Positions 23,125 to 30,784 of a stretch of 30,784 nt of DNA are shown in pieces; within the stretch, counting starts at the first letter, position 1, and every line of letters begins with the position of its first letter. This DNA comes from JADCCX01 sp031378805 (lineage in GTDB: Bacteria > Pseudomonadota > Alphaproteobacteria > Rhizobiales > Beijerinckiaceae). The DNA is taken from contig JANNEO010000042.1 of assembly GCA_031378805.1 (NCBI GenBank), forward strand, positions 1 to 30,784, in the 5' to 3' direction. The translations under genes were made by a program, and so were the position numbers. The notes beneath the pieces are model-generated. The model ran no database searches. It saw nothing but the letters and a program-made list of their open reading frames with translations, and was not told the origin of the DNA.

Positions 23125-24873
23125 ATGGATCGGCAAACAGACAATCGGACAGATGCGGTGCCCATGGGCGAAACCCTTACGGCCATCCCGCCTGCGCAGA
23201 TCGATCCGCGGGCAATCCTCTCGTCGATCGGCGAGGCTGTCTATGACTGGGATATCGGCTCCGACGGCATCTCCTGGAGCGGCAATGCCTTGGCCTTGTT
23301 CGGCATGGGCGAGATCGAGCGCCTTGCCACCGGGTCATGCTTCAACAAGCTGGTCGATCCCATCAGCCCCACCACACGCTCGGAAGCGATCCTGCTCTGC
23401 GAAGGCCAGGATTCGGGCGGCGGAGTGCCTTATCGCCTGACCTTCGCCATCCAGAACGGACGGGGGCCACTGCTGTGGTTCGATGACACGGGCCGCTGGT
23501 TCGCCGGTGCCGATGGCCGCCCCGCCGCCGCCCATGGCGTTGTGCGCCGTGTCGAGGGACCAAGCGAGTCCGAGCGCCGCGAGATCGCCTCCAGCAAATT
23601 CGACGAGTTGACGGGCGGGCTGCTGCGGGCGCCGTTCATACGCCTCATGACCGATGATCTGGCCAAGGCAAAGGAAAAGGCCAAGTCTTCGGTTCTCCTG
23701 CTGATCAGCATCCACGACCTGGCCTTCGTCAACACGACCTATGGCTTCGAGGCCGCGGATGAAGTGATCGCCGGGGTCTCGGCCCGTATCCATGGGGCCA
23801 TCCGTGGCAAGGACCGGTTCGTGCGCTTCTCTGGCACCAAGCTTGGCGTGTACCTCACTGCGTTCAATGGCGACGATCCGCAGGAAGCAGCGGGACGATT
23901 GCGCGCCGCAGTGTCAGGGGAACCGATCCGGACAGCCGCCGGACCCATCGCCGTCAGCCTGCAAATCGGTGCTGTCGTGTCACCCAAGGATGGCCAGGAT
24001 CCGATCACGCTGATCCGTCATGCCGAGGAAGCCTTGACGGAGGCGCGTTCCACGCTGACGCCGGACTACGTGGCGTATTGCACCAATGTATCGAGGGACG
24101 AGGCTCGCCGCCGCAATCTTTCTGCGTCGGATGACGTGATCCGGGCCCTGAATGAGCGGCGCGTCATCATGGCGCTGGAGCCAGTGCTGTGCGCCAAGAC
24201 CCGTGTGCTGCAGTTCCACGAGGCTCTGGTGCGCGTGCGGGCCGAGGATGGCAGCCTGCTGGGTGCAAGCGCCATCATCCCTGCGGCAGAACGCTTCGGC
24301 CTGGTGAAATTCGTCGATGCGCGCGTGCTGGAACTGGCGGTGGACTGGCTGATTGTAAATGCGTTGCAGCGCCTGTCGGTGAATGTCTCGATGCGTACCG
24401 CCGTGACACAGGAATGGATGGACGGTCTCAAGGCGCATGTGGCGGCGCATCCCGGTGTCGCCGACCGCCTGATCATCGAAATCACCGAAACTGCGGCAAT
24501 GGCTGATATCGATGCGACCGCAGCCATCGTCCAGACCATCCGTGGTCTGGGCGTGCGCGTGGCCATCGACGACTTCGGCTCGGGTCATACCTCTTTCCGC
24601 AGCCTGCGGGCACTGCCGGTTGATATCCTGAAACTCGACGGCGTGTTCATCCAGAACCTGGCACGATCAACAGATGATCGCTTCTTCGTGCGGACCCTGA
24701 TGGACCTGGCCGGCCACCTGGGCGTGCAGACAGTGGCCGAATGGGTGCAGGACGAAGAGACGGCCAATCTTCTGGCGGAGTGGGGCGTCACCTTCCTGCA
24801 GGGCGAATACTGCGGTCTGGCGACCGTGAATGGCGAGACCACGCCGCACGAACCACTGCTGAAAGCAGGCTGA
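23125..24873 (+). CDS. PAS - degenerate GGDEF - EAL cyclic-di-GMP phosphodiesterase
   Basis: About 582 residues. A PAS-like region (about 25-140) opens with AILSSIGEAVYDWDI. A GGDEF domain (about 155-310) has lost its active site: the motif position reads RFSGTKLGVYL, so it should not make c-di-GMP. The EAL domain (about 330-575) looks active: EALVRVR, LSVNVS, EITET, IDDFGSGHTS, LKLDGVF, TVAEWVQ and LQGEYCG keep the metal and catalytic Glu, Asn, Asp, Lys and Gln positions. No membrane segment is seen, so it is cytoplasmic. The ATG at 23125 is chosen; GTG 23104 and ATG 23164 are possible. Confidence 0.87.
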   Translation: MDRQTDNRTDAVPMGETLTAIPPAQIDPRAILSSIGEAVYDWDIGSDGISWSGNALALFGMGEIERLATGSCFNKLVDPISPTTRSEAILLCEGQDSGGGVPYRLTFAIQNGRGPLLWFDDTGRWFAGADGRPAAAHGVVRRVEGPSESERREIASSKFDELTGGLLRAPFIRLMTDDLAKAKEKAKSSVLLLISIHDLAFVNTTYGFEAADEVIAGVSARIHGAIRGKDRFVRFSGTKLGVYLTAFNGDDPQEAAGRLRAAVSGEPIRTAAGPIAVSLQIGAVVSPKDGQDPITLIRHAEEALTEARSTLTPDYVAYCTNVSRDEARRRNLSASDDVIRALNERRVIMALEPVLCAKTRVLQFHEALVRVRAEDGSLLGASAIIPAAERFGLVKFVDARVLELAVDWLIVNALQRLSVNVSMRTAVTQEWMDGLKAHVAAHPGVADRLIIEITETAAMADIDATAAIVQTIRGLGVRVAIDDFGSGHTSFRSLRALPVDILKLDGVFIQNLARSTDDRFFVRTLMDLAGHLGVQTVAEWVQDEETANLLAEWGVTFLQGEYCGLATVNGETTPHEPLLKAG

Positions 24874-24907
24874 TCCGCGATCAGACGGCCGGCGCATCAG
24901 GCATAAA

Positions 24908-24934
24908 AAAAGCCCCGGTTTCCCGGGGCTTTTC
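24908..24934. terminator. Bidirectional terminator between the EAL and BI-1 genes
   Basis: The stem GCCCCGG/CCGGGGC with a TTTC loop has a run of As on the left and Ts on the right, so it can end transcripts from both convergent genes. Confidence 0.9.
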
Positions 24935-24952
24935 GTTAGGTCCAGGCGAGGA

Positions 24953-25765
24953 TCACTCTTTGTTGCCGAAGAGCGACAGCAGCATCTGGAACATGTTGAT
25001 GAAGTTGAGGTAGAGCGAGAGAGCGCCGCTGATCGAGGCTTTGCCCGCCATCGCCGCGTCACCCGCAACATAGTAATACTCTTCCTTCAGGCGCTGCGTG
25101 TCGTAGGCTGTGAGGCCTGCGAAGATCAGCACGCCGATCACGTTAATGGCGAACTGCAGGGCAGGTGCCTTCATGAAGATCTGCACAACGCTGGCAATGA
25201 TGAGACCAAGAAGACCCATCATCAGGAACTTGCCCATGCCGGACAAATCCTTCTTCGTGGTGTAGCCGACGAGGCTAAGCCCACCGAATGCGGCAGCCGT
25301 GATGAAGAACACCTGGCCGACCGAACCGAGCTTGTAGATCAGGAAGACCGACCCCATGGACAGGCCCATGACCGCAGCAAAGGCCCAGAAGGTGCCCATG
25401 AGTGCAGTGTAGCTCATCTTGTCAAAGCGCCATGACAGCACGAGGATGAATGCCAGCGGAGCAAGCATGATCACCCACTTCAATGGGCTGGCGTAGAGCA
25501 GCGCACCGAACGATGTGAGGTAACGGCTTTCGCCCGCCAGACGCATGGCAGCGCCCTGGGCGTTCTTTGCGGCCGAGCCTACATCGCCGGTCATAGCCAT
25601 CATTGCCACGCCGATCGCCACCAGCGCCGTGATGGCGAGGCCGATCGACATATGGTTGTAGATGCCGAGCATGTAGGACCGCAGGCCCTGATCAATGGCA
25701 AGTTGATTGGTTCCGGCAACGCCGGAGCCGTACTGGCCGTAGGCATTGGGTTCGTAATTGGACAT
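24953..25765 (-). CDS. Bax inhibitor-1 / YccA family membrane protein
   Basis: 270 residues with seven hydrophobic segments. After a soluble Tyr/Gly/Asn-rich start come IYNHMSIGLAITALVAIGVA, then FFITAAAFGGLSLVGYTTKKDLSGMGKFL and the ending LSLYLNFINMFQMLLSLFGN, all typical of the BI-1 (TMBIM) family. The ATG at 25765 has GGAGAG upstream and is preferred over a frame extension to 25822. Family members include calcium leak channels and the protease regulator YccA. It is a single gene. Confidence 0.93.
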   Translation of the reverse strand: MSNYEPNAYGQYGSGVAGTNQLAIDQGLRSYMLGIYNHMSIGLAITALVAIGVAMMAMTGDVGSAAKNAQGAAMRLAGESRYLTSFGALLYASPLKWVIMLAPLAFILVLSWRFDKMSYTALMGTFWAFAAVMGLSMGSVFLIYKLGSVGQVFFITAAAFGGLSLVGYTTKKDLSGMGKFLMMGLLGLIIASVVQIFMKAPALQFAINVIGVLIFAGLTAYDTQRLKEEYYYVAGDAAMAGKASISGALSLYLNFINMFQMLLSLFGNKE

Positions 25766-25836
25766 CGGAAAACCTCTCCTTGGCCTCTGGGGCCGCTTTT
25801 CCAAGCTTCTCGGATAATTCACACCGATTACGGCAG

Positions 25837-25865
25837 AATATGGGACATGCCGCGAAATTTAACAA
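25837..25865 (-). promoter_or_regulatory. Possible promoter of the BI-1 family gene
   Basis: On the minus strand TTGTTA (25860-25865) and CATATT (25837-25842) are 17 bases apart, about 70 bases before the ATG. The rest of the 205-base gap shows nothing else. Confidence 0.4.
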
Positions 25866-25970
25866 GGGGGCATGTTGACGACAGCGTTAATTCCTCAGTT
25901 TTCACACTATCACACAAGCAACAAATGTATAATGCCGCCCGGAGCTGTTTGCATCCTTTGAGTTATAACA

Positions 25971-28529
25971 CTAGAGTTCGCGCAAGTATGGCGCAGGTTT
26001 TTGCCCAAGAATACGCCACGTACCAATCAATCCAAGTATAACAGTGACAAGGAGAGCAATTGTAATCGACGTTGCTGCAACTGTCCAATCCATGGCGAAG
26101 GGCAAGCGCATCACGTTGGTGATAATACCATAGGCAGCAGCGATGCCGGCCGCCAAGCCAAAAGCTGCGGTAATCAAACCGAGAATGCCATATTCCATGA
26201 GATAGGCGAGAAACAGCTGCCGCCGTGTTGCTCCCAGCGTCTTCATCACCACGGCATCCTTGATTCGGGCAGCCCGGCCCGAAGCCAGTGCGCCCGCCAG
26301 CACCAGAATGCTCGACACAAGCGCCACAACGCTGGCACCGCGCATGGCAAGCGTGATCTGCCCCACAAGATCGCTGGCGGCCTGAAGGACATCACGGACC
26401 CGCACTGACGACACTGCTGGAAAGGCCAAAGCGACATCGCGGGCGAGCTTTGCCTCCTGGGCACCATCAGGTGCCTGCGCAAACGAGAGCGTGGCGAGAT
26501 GGGTATGGGGTGCTCCCGCGAAAGTATTGGGTGAGAACACCATGACGAAGTTGATACCAACCGTACGCCATTCCACCTGCCGCACGCTGGCAAGTTGCGC
26601 AGTGATGTTGCGGCCAAGCACATTGACCGTGATTTCGTCGCCCACCTTGAGCGCCAGACCATCGGCGATATCGCGCGTCATGGAGACGAGAGGCCGACCC
26701 CGATAGCCATCGGTCCACCACTCTCCCGTGATGATGCGGCTGTTGAGTGGCACCGAATCCGAATAGGTGATGCCTCTGTCGCCTTCCAGTACCCAGGCCG
26801 CATTCTCGTTCGCCCTGTAGGCTTCGGCAGGTGTTCCCTTGATGGCGACAATGCGCCCCCGCATCATTGGCACGCGGTCGATGGTGCTGTCCTTGGCCGC
26901 CGTGCGAAGAAAGGCATCGAAGCGCCCGGTTTCGACATTGGGAATATCAATAAAGAAAAAGCTTGGCGCTTTTTCCGGCAAAGTGGCGGTCAGCGCCTTG
27001 CGCAGGTTGGTGTCGATCAGGCCCAGAGCCACGAGCAATGTCAGGCCAAGACCAAGCGAAAGTGTGACCGATGGGGTCAGCGCGCCGGGCCGATGGATGT
27101 TCGCCAGGGCCAGCCGGGCTTCTGCCTGCTTCGGGCGTGGCAGGCGTCGGGCGATATCCATGACCGCCAGGCCAACGAAGCGCAGAGCCGCGAAGGCGGC
27201 GGCTGCTGAGGCCACGTAAATCATCGCAATCCGCCGGTCCCAGGCAAATGCGACAGCCAGCGCAACCAGTGCCGTGACGGCCAGCAATGTGAGGATGATG
27301 TAGCGCCAGCGGGGCAATCGCCCATCCTGATCGATGGCATCACGAAAGAGGCCGGAAACGGGTACATCATGGGCACGACCCAGCGGCCAGACCGAAAAGG
27401 CGAGCGTAGTGAGCAATCCGTAGGCGACGCCACGTGCCAATTCCGAAGGATAGATCGCCATGCTCAGCGGCAGTGGCAGAAGATGACCAAACAGCGTCAG
27501 CAGAAACGGAGGGATGACGGAACCGATGAGAAGCCCGATAAGCGAACCCGCCAGCGCCAGCACCAGCACTTCGGTCAGGGTCAAAGCGAAAACAAACCCG
27601 CCCGTGGCACCAAGGCTCTTCAGGGTCGCCAGGTCCGGCCGCTTGCGATCGACGAAGCCTTGCGTGGCATTGGCGACGCCCACGCCGCCCACCATGAGCG
27701 CCGTCAGGCCGATCAGTGTCAGGAATTGCGTGAAGCGGTCGATTTGCCGCGAGAATTGCGGCGAGGCATTCATGCGGCTGCGGACCTCCCAGCCTGCTTC
27801 CGGAAAGCGCTGTTTGGAATCGGCGATTACAGCCTCCACGGCGCGCTCTTCCGGTGTTCCAGGCAGGGTGATGCGATAACTCCAGCGCACGAGACTGCCG
27901 GGTTGCAGCAAGCCCGACGCCCGCAAGCCCTCTTCCAGGATCAGCAGGCGCGGGCCGAAGCCGACGCCACCTGCGAGCTTGTCCGGCTCACTCAACAGCT
28001 CCGCCCGCAACGCGAAACGACGTCCACCGACCGTCACGATATCGCCAATCTTCAGATTCAATCGGGCAAACAGCAGCGGGTCCGCCGCCGCCCCGAACAC
28101 GCCGTCACGCTCCGCCAGCAACCCAGCCACCGGCTGATCAGGCGAGAGCACAGCTTTTCCATGCATGGGCCAGGACGCATCCACCGACTTGCCCTCGACC
28201 AGGACCGAATTGCCGTCCTCGGCCCGGACCATTGCTCGCAGATAGGCGACAGGTGTGACGTGGCCCTGCCGATCGAGCCACTGCCGCTCGGCATCGCTCG
28301 CTTCTCTTTGCAGCGTAACGAAGGCGGCATCGGCACCCAGGATCACCCTGCCCTCACGTGCCAGACTGTCCGTCAGGCCACGTGAAACCACGGCGACAGC
28401 GGTGATCGCTGCCACCCCGATGGCAATGCAGGCAATGAAAATGCCGAAGCCGCGGATGCCACCGCGCAGATCACGCAAGGCGAAGCGCCAGATCAGCGTG
28501 AAGGCGCGGGCGAGCGGCATGGTGTTCAT
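25971..28529 (-). CDS. ybbP: FtsX-like ABC transporter permease (YbbP type)
   Basis: 852 residues. The first membrane helix (about 24-46, FGIFIACIAIGVAAITAVAVV) is followed by a large periplasmic domain. A block of three helices starts near 265 (FLTLIGLTALMVGGVGVANA), two more sit in the middle, a second periplasmic domain follows, and three C-terminal helices include SVVALVSSILVLAGALASG. This double FtsX layout is that of YbbP. The ATG at 28529 overlaps the ybbA stop. The pair is a MacB-like mechanotransmission system rather than a classical importer. The last 100 bases are AT-richer than the rest. Confidence 0.92.
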   Translation of the reverse strand: MNTMPLARAFTLIWRFALRDLRGGIRGFGIFIACIAIGVAAITAVAVVSRGLTDSLAREGRVILGADAAFVTLQREASDAERQWLDRQGHVTPVAYLRAMVRAEDGNSVLVEGKSVDASWPMHGKAVLSPDQPVAGLLAERDGVFGAAADPLLFARLNLKIGDIVTVGGRRFALRAELLSEPDKLAGGVGFGPRLLILEEGLRASGLLQPGSLVRWSYRITLPGTPEERAVEAVIADSKQRFPEAGWEVRSRMNASPQFSRQIDRFTQFLTLIGLTALMVGGVGVANATQGFVDRKRPDLATLKSLGATGGFVFALTLTEVLVLALAGSLIGLLIGSVIPPFLLTLFGHLLPLPLSMAIYPSELARGVAYGLLTTLAFSVWPLGRAHDVPVSGLFRDAIDQDGRLPRWRYIILTLLAVTALVALAVAFAWDRRIAMIYVASAAAAFAALRFVGLAVMDIARRLPRPKQAEARLALANIHRPGALTPSVTLSLGLGLTLLVALGLIDTNLRKALTATLPEKAPSFFFIDIPNVETGRFDAFLRTAAKDSTIDRVPMMRGRIVAIKGTPAEAYRANENAAWVLEGDRGITYSDSVPLNSRIITGEWWTDGYRGRPLVSMTRDIADGLALKVGDEITVNVLGRNITAQLASVRQVEWRTVGINFVMVFSPNTFAGAPHTHLATLSFAQAPDGAQEAKLARDVALAFPAVSSVRVRDVLQAASDLVGQITLAMRGASVVALVSSILVLAGALASGRAARIKDAVVMKTLGATRRQLFLAYLMEYGILGLITAAFGLAAGIAAAYGIITNVMRLPFAMDWTVAATSITIALLVTVILGLIGTWRILGQKPAPYLREL

Positions 28530-29224
28530 GCCGCCACCCCATCGGCTTCGATCAGGCCGGAGCGAATGCGGACCATGCGGTCGCATTTGCGGGCGAGGCT
28601 CAGATCATGCGTCACCAGCACCAGTGTCGCGCCACGCTCGTTCTTCAGCTTGAACAGCAGGTCGACGATCTGGCCGCCCGTGGTCTCGTCGAGATTGCCC
28701 GTGGGTTCGTCCGCGATCAGGATGGCCGGGTCGGGCGCCAAGGCCCGGGCAAGCGCCACGCGCTGCTGCTCCCCACCCGAGAGCTGGCCGGGATAATGCG
28801 AGAGTCGGTCGCCAAGGCCAACGGAGTTCAATTCCTGCCGTGCCCGGTCAAAGGCGGAGTCCATGCCGCCCAACTCCAGCGGCACTGCGACATTCTCCAG
28901 TGCGGTCATGGTCGGGATGAGGTGAAACGACTGGAACACGATGCCAATGCGCCGCCCCCTGAAACGCGCCAGGCCATCCTCGTTCAGGACACCCAGATCT
29001 TGCCCATCGATGATCACCTTGCCCTGATCTGCTCGCTCCAGCCCTGCCAGCGTCATCAGCAGCGTGGATTTGCCGGAGCCTGAAGGCCCGACGAGACCCA
29101 CGGCCTCGCCCTTGTTGATCGCCAGATCGATGCCCTTGAGGATATGCACCCGCGACGGTCCATGCCCGAGGCTGAGGTGGACATTGTCCAGCACGATGGC
29201 GGGAGGACTGGTTCGATCGAGCAT
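28526..29224 (-). CDS. ybbA: ABC transporter ATPase (YbbA/LolD type)
   Basis: 232 residues. Walker A is GPSGSGKST at 46-54, the Q-loop is in VFQSFHLIPTMTALENV near 95, the signature is LSGGEQQRVALARAL near 147, Walker B is ILIADEPTGNLDE near 167-179, and the H-loop is LVTHD. It drives the YbbP permease, whose start overlaps its stop (ATGA). It is divergent from tesA with a 78-base gap; this tesA-ybbA-ybbP set is conserved across proteobacteria. Confidence 0.94.
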   Translation of the reverse strand: MLDRTSPPAIVLDNVHLSLGHGPSRVHILKGIDLAINKGEAVGLVGPSGSGKSTLLMTLAGLERADQGKVIIDGQDLGVLNEDGLARFRGRRIGIVFQSFHLIPTMTALENVAVPLELGGMDSAFDRARQELNSVGLGDRLSHYPGQLSGGEQQRVALARALAPDPAILIADEPTGNLDETTGGQIVDLLFKLKNERGATLVLVTHDLSLARKCDRMVRIRSGLIEADGVAA

Positions 29225-29302
29225 GGGAGTATTTGCCGGAAGGGTTGCGGGTCAATGGTGGACCCTTGCGAAACAGCAGATTGAGACCGAGATAAGACAG
29301 AC

Positions 29303-29959
29303 ATGGACATTTTCATAGCCAATCGGCGCTTTTGCCTCACCCTCCCGGTCCTCATGGTTGCCAGTTCGCTGCCGCTATCGGCTTTCGCGCAATCAAAAAC
29401 CGTGCGCATCGCTGCTTTTGGCGACAGCCTGTCGGCGGGCTACAATCTTCCCGCGCGGGCGGCCTTTCCGTCTGTTCTGGAACGTGTGCTGAAAGCCAAC
29501 GGCCTCAATGTGGCGGTCGAGAACGCCGCTGTCTCAGGCGACACAGCCACGGCGGGCAAGGACCGGATCGACTGGTCCATCGCGGATGGCACCGATCTCG
29601 TGATCGTTGAGCTTGGCGCGAATGATGCACTTCGCGGCATCGATCCGCGCATCACAGAGGCGGCACTCGATGCCATCCTGACCCGCCTGAAGGAGCGCGG
29701 CATGGTCGCAATCCTCGCCGGGATGCTGGCTCCACCCAACAATGGGCCTGATTATGCGAAGGCTTTCAACGGTCTCTACATGCGACTGGCCGAGAAGCAT
29801 GGCGTGCCGCTCTATCCGTTTTTCCTCGACGGCGTGGCCGGACAACCCTGGCTGAACCAGCCCGATGGCATCCACCCGACTGCGGAAGGCATCGAGGAAA
29901 TCGTCAGGCGCATTTCCCCGGTGGTGGAGACTGCAGTCAAAAAGCTTTCAGGCCGGTAG
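29303..29959 (+). CDS. tesA: Periplasmic SGNH esterase / lysophospholipase (TesA)
   Basis: 218 residues with a signal peptide (RRFCLTLPVLMVASSLPLSAFA, cleavage near 29). SGNH blocks are present: AAFGDSLSAGYN with nucleophile Ser42, a Gly near 78, LGANDALRG near 110 (block III Asn), and PDGIHPTAEG with Asp188 and His191. TesA acts as thioesterase, arylesterase and lysophospholipase L1 in the periplasm. Divergent pairing with ybbA supports the call. Confidence 0.93.
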   Translation: MDIFIANRRFCLTLPVLMVASSLPLSAFAQSKTVRIAAFGDSLSAGYNLPARAAFPSVLERVLKANGLNVAVENAAVSGDTATAGKDRIDWSIADGTDLVIVELGANDALRGIDPRITEAALDAILTRLKERGMVAILAGMLAPPNNGPDYAKAFNGLYMRLAEKHGVPLYPFFLDGVAGQPWLNQPDGIHPTAEGIEEIVRRISPVVETAVKKLSGR

Positions 29960-30013
29960 CGCTTGGGCTATCAGCCGCAGCAGTCATCCGCATAGCCCTT
30001 CCCGGACACCATC

Positions 30014-30784
30014 ATGAAATATCGCAAACTTGGCCGCACTGACCTTGATGTCAGCCTGATCTGCCTTGGCACCATGACCTGGGGGCAGCAGAACACAGAA
30101 GCCGAGGGCCACGAGCAGATGGATTACGCGCTCGATCAGGGCGTGAACTTCTGGGACACGGCGGAGCTTTATTCGATCCCGCCGACACGGGAGACAACCG
30201 GATCGACGGAGCGCGTGATCGGGACCTGGATCAAATCGCGCGGCAAGCGCGACAAGGTGATTCTGGCATCCAAGGCCGTTGGTCGCACGGACATGAACTG
30301 GTTTCGTGATGGTGGGGCGCTGGGACGCCTGAGCAAGGCGCATCTCGTCGAAGCCGTCGACAAGAGCCTGCAGCGCCTGCAGACCGACTACATCGACCTT
30401 TATCAGTTGCACTGGCCGGATCGACCCATCGTCTGGGGTTCCAACCCGACGGTGTATCAACACCAGCAGGCGGATGACGAGATTCCGATCGACGTCACGC
30501 TCGAGGCGCTGACCGCTCTCGTCACATCGGGCAAGATCCGCCACATCGGCCTTTCGAACGAAAGCGCCTGGGGCACCATGAGCTTTCTCAAGCACGCGGA
30601 GATCAAGGGCTTGGCTCGCGTGGCGTCGGTCCAGAACGCCTACAACCTGATCAACCGCACGAACGAGACGGCGATGGCCGAGATTTTCATGCGCGAGCAG
30701 GTGGGTTTGCTGGCCTACTCACCGCTGGCGCAGGGCTTCCTGACTGGCAAGTATCTTGATGGCGCATTGCCACCTGGCACACGC
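30014..30784 (+). CDS. Aldo/keto reductase, Tas type; partial at window end
   Basis: The first 257 residues of an expected 345 or so. It begins MKYRKLGRTDLDVSLICLGTMTWG. The catalytic tetrad is visible: Asp and Tyr in FWDTAELYS near 46-54, Lys in ILASKAVG, and His in YQLHWPDRP. The QLHWPDRP stretch and the long insert after it are typical of the Tas/YgdS subgroup of NADP-dependent reductases. The substrate is not known. The frame is intact to the last base. Confidence 0.92.
   Translation, partial: MKYRKLGRTDLDVSLICLGTMTWGQQNTEAEGHEQMDYALDQGVNFWDTAELYSIPPTRETTGSTERVIGTWIKSRGKRDKVILASKAVGRTDMNWFRDGGALGRLSKAHLVEAVDKSLQRLQTDYIDLYQLHWPDRPIVWGSNPTVYQHQQADDEIPIDVTLEALTALVTSGKIRHIGLSNESAWGTMSFLKHAEIKGLARVASVQNAYNLINRTNETAMAEIFMREQVGLLAYSPLAQGFLTGKYLDGALPPGTR

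Noticed and set aside
27369..28385. Open frame of 338 codons
   Set aside because: It is antisense to ybbP, with low-complexity Arg/Gln/His content.
1..30784. CRISPR array, tRNA or rRNA genes, insertion sequences, integrase
   Set aside because: No spaced direct repeats of CRISPR type, no cloverleaf or rRNA segments, and no transposase or integrase motifs were seen in either strand.

Overview
The window looks like chromosome from a GC-rich alphaproteobacterium, probably Hyphomicrobiales. The reasons are the gap-pgk-fba-thiE-like block followed by suhB and rpmF, the proteobacterial tesA/ybbA/ybbP set, codon use, and the intergenic palindromes. No rRNA, tRNA, insertion sequence or CRISPR array was seen.

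Region 1 (1-8476) is the accessory, catabolic part. A leftward operon reads suyA, suyB, a YeiH-type sulfite/sulfate exporter (suyZ-like), slcC-like and comC-like dehydrogenases, and a DenD-like sugar-acid dehydrogenase. Together these fit degradation of 3-sulfolactate. The S isomer would be oxidised to sulfopyruvate (SlcC) and re-reduced to the R isomer (ComC). SuyAB would cleave that to pyruvate and sulfite, and SuyZ would export the sulfite. A divergent GntR/UTRA regulator and an SDR dehydrogenase face the operon across a short promoter region holding a perfect palindrome. Downstream on the same strand lies an MntA nucleotidyltransferase with a HepT (HEPN) reading frame that runs without a stop into the start of TrpF (phosphoribosylanthranilate isomerase). 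The HepT part has lost the arginine of its RNase motif. This in-frame HepT-TrpF fusion is the most unusual thing in the window.

Region 2 (8541-11319) holds a CreA-family periplasmic protein, an exported helix-hairpin-helix protein, a GNAT acetyltransferase and a threonine-aldolase-like PLP enzyme.

Region 3 (11440-20304) is a lower-glycolysis block, gap-pgk-fba and a diverged thiE-like gene, interrupted twice. Two small translationally coupled genes (a zinc ribbon and a membrane-anchored coiled coil) sit between gap and pgk. A full TRAP transporter (dctP, dctQ, large dctM) plus an orphan coiled-coil gene sits between pgk and fba.

Region 4 (20240-30784) has a lone GH19/endolysin-like hydrolase, suhB, a 270-bp element of nested palindromes with perfect 24-bp ends, rpmF, a small unknown gene, a PAS-degenerate GGDEF-EAL protein, a Bax-inhibitor-1 family membrane protein, the ybbP-ybbA ABC system divergent from tesA, and a Tas-type aldo/keto reductase cut by the window end.

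All functional calls come from reading motifs and context by eye; no database search was run.
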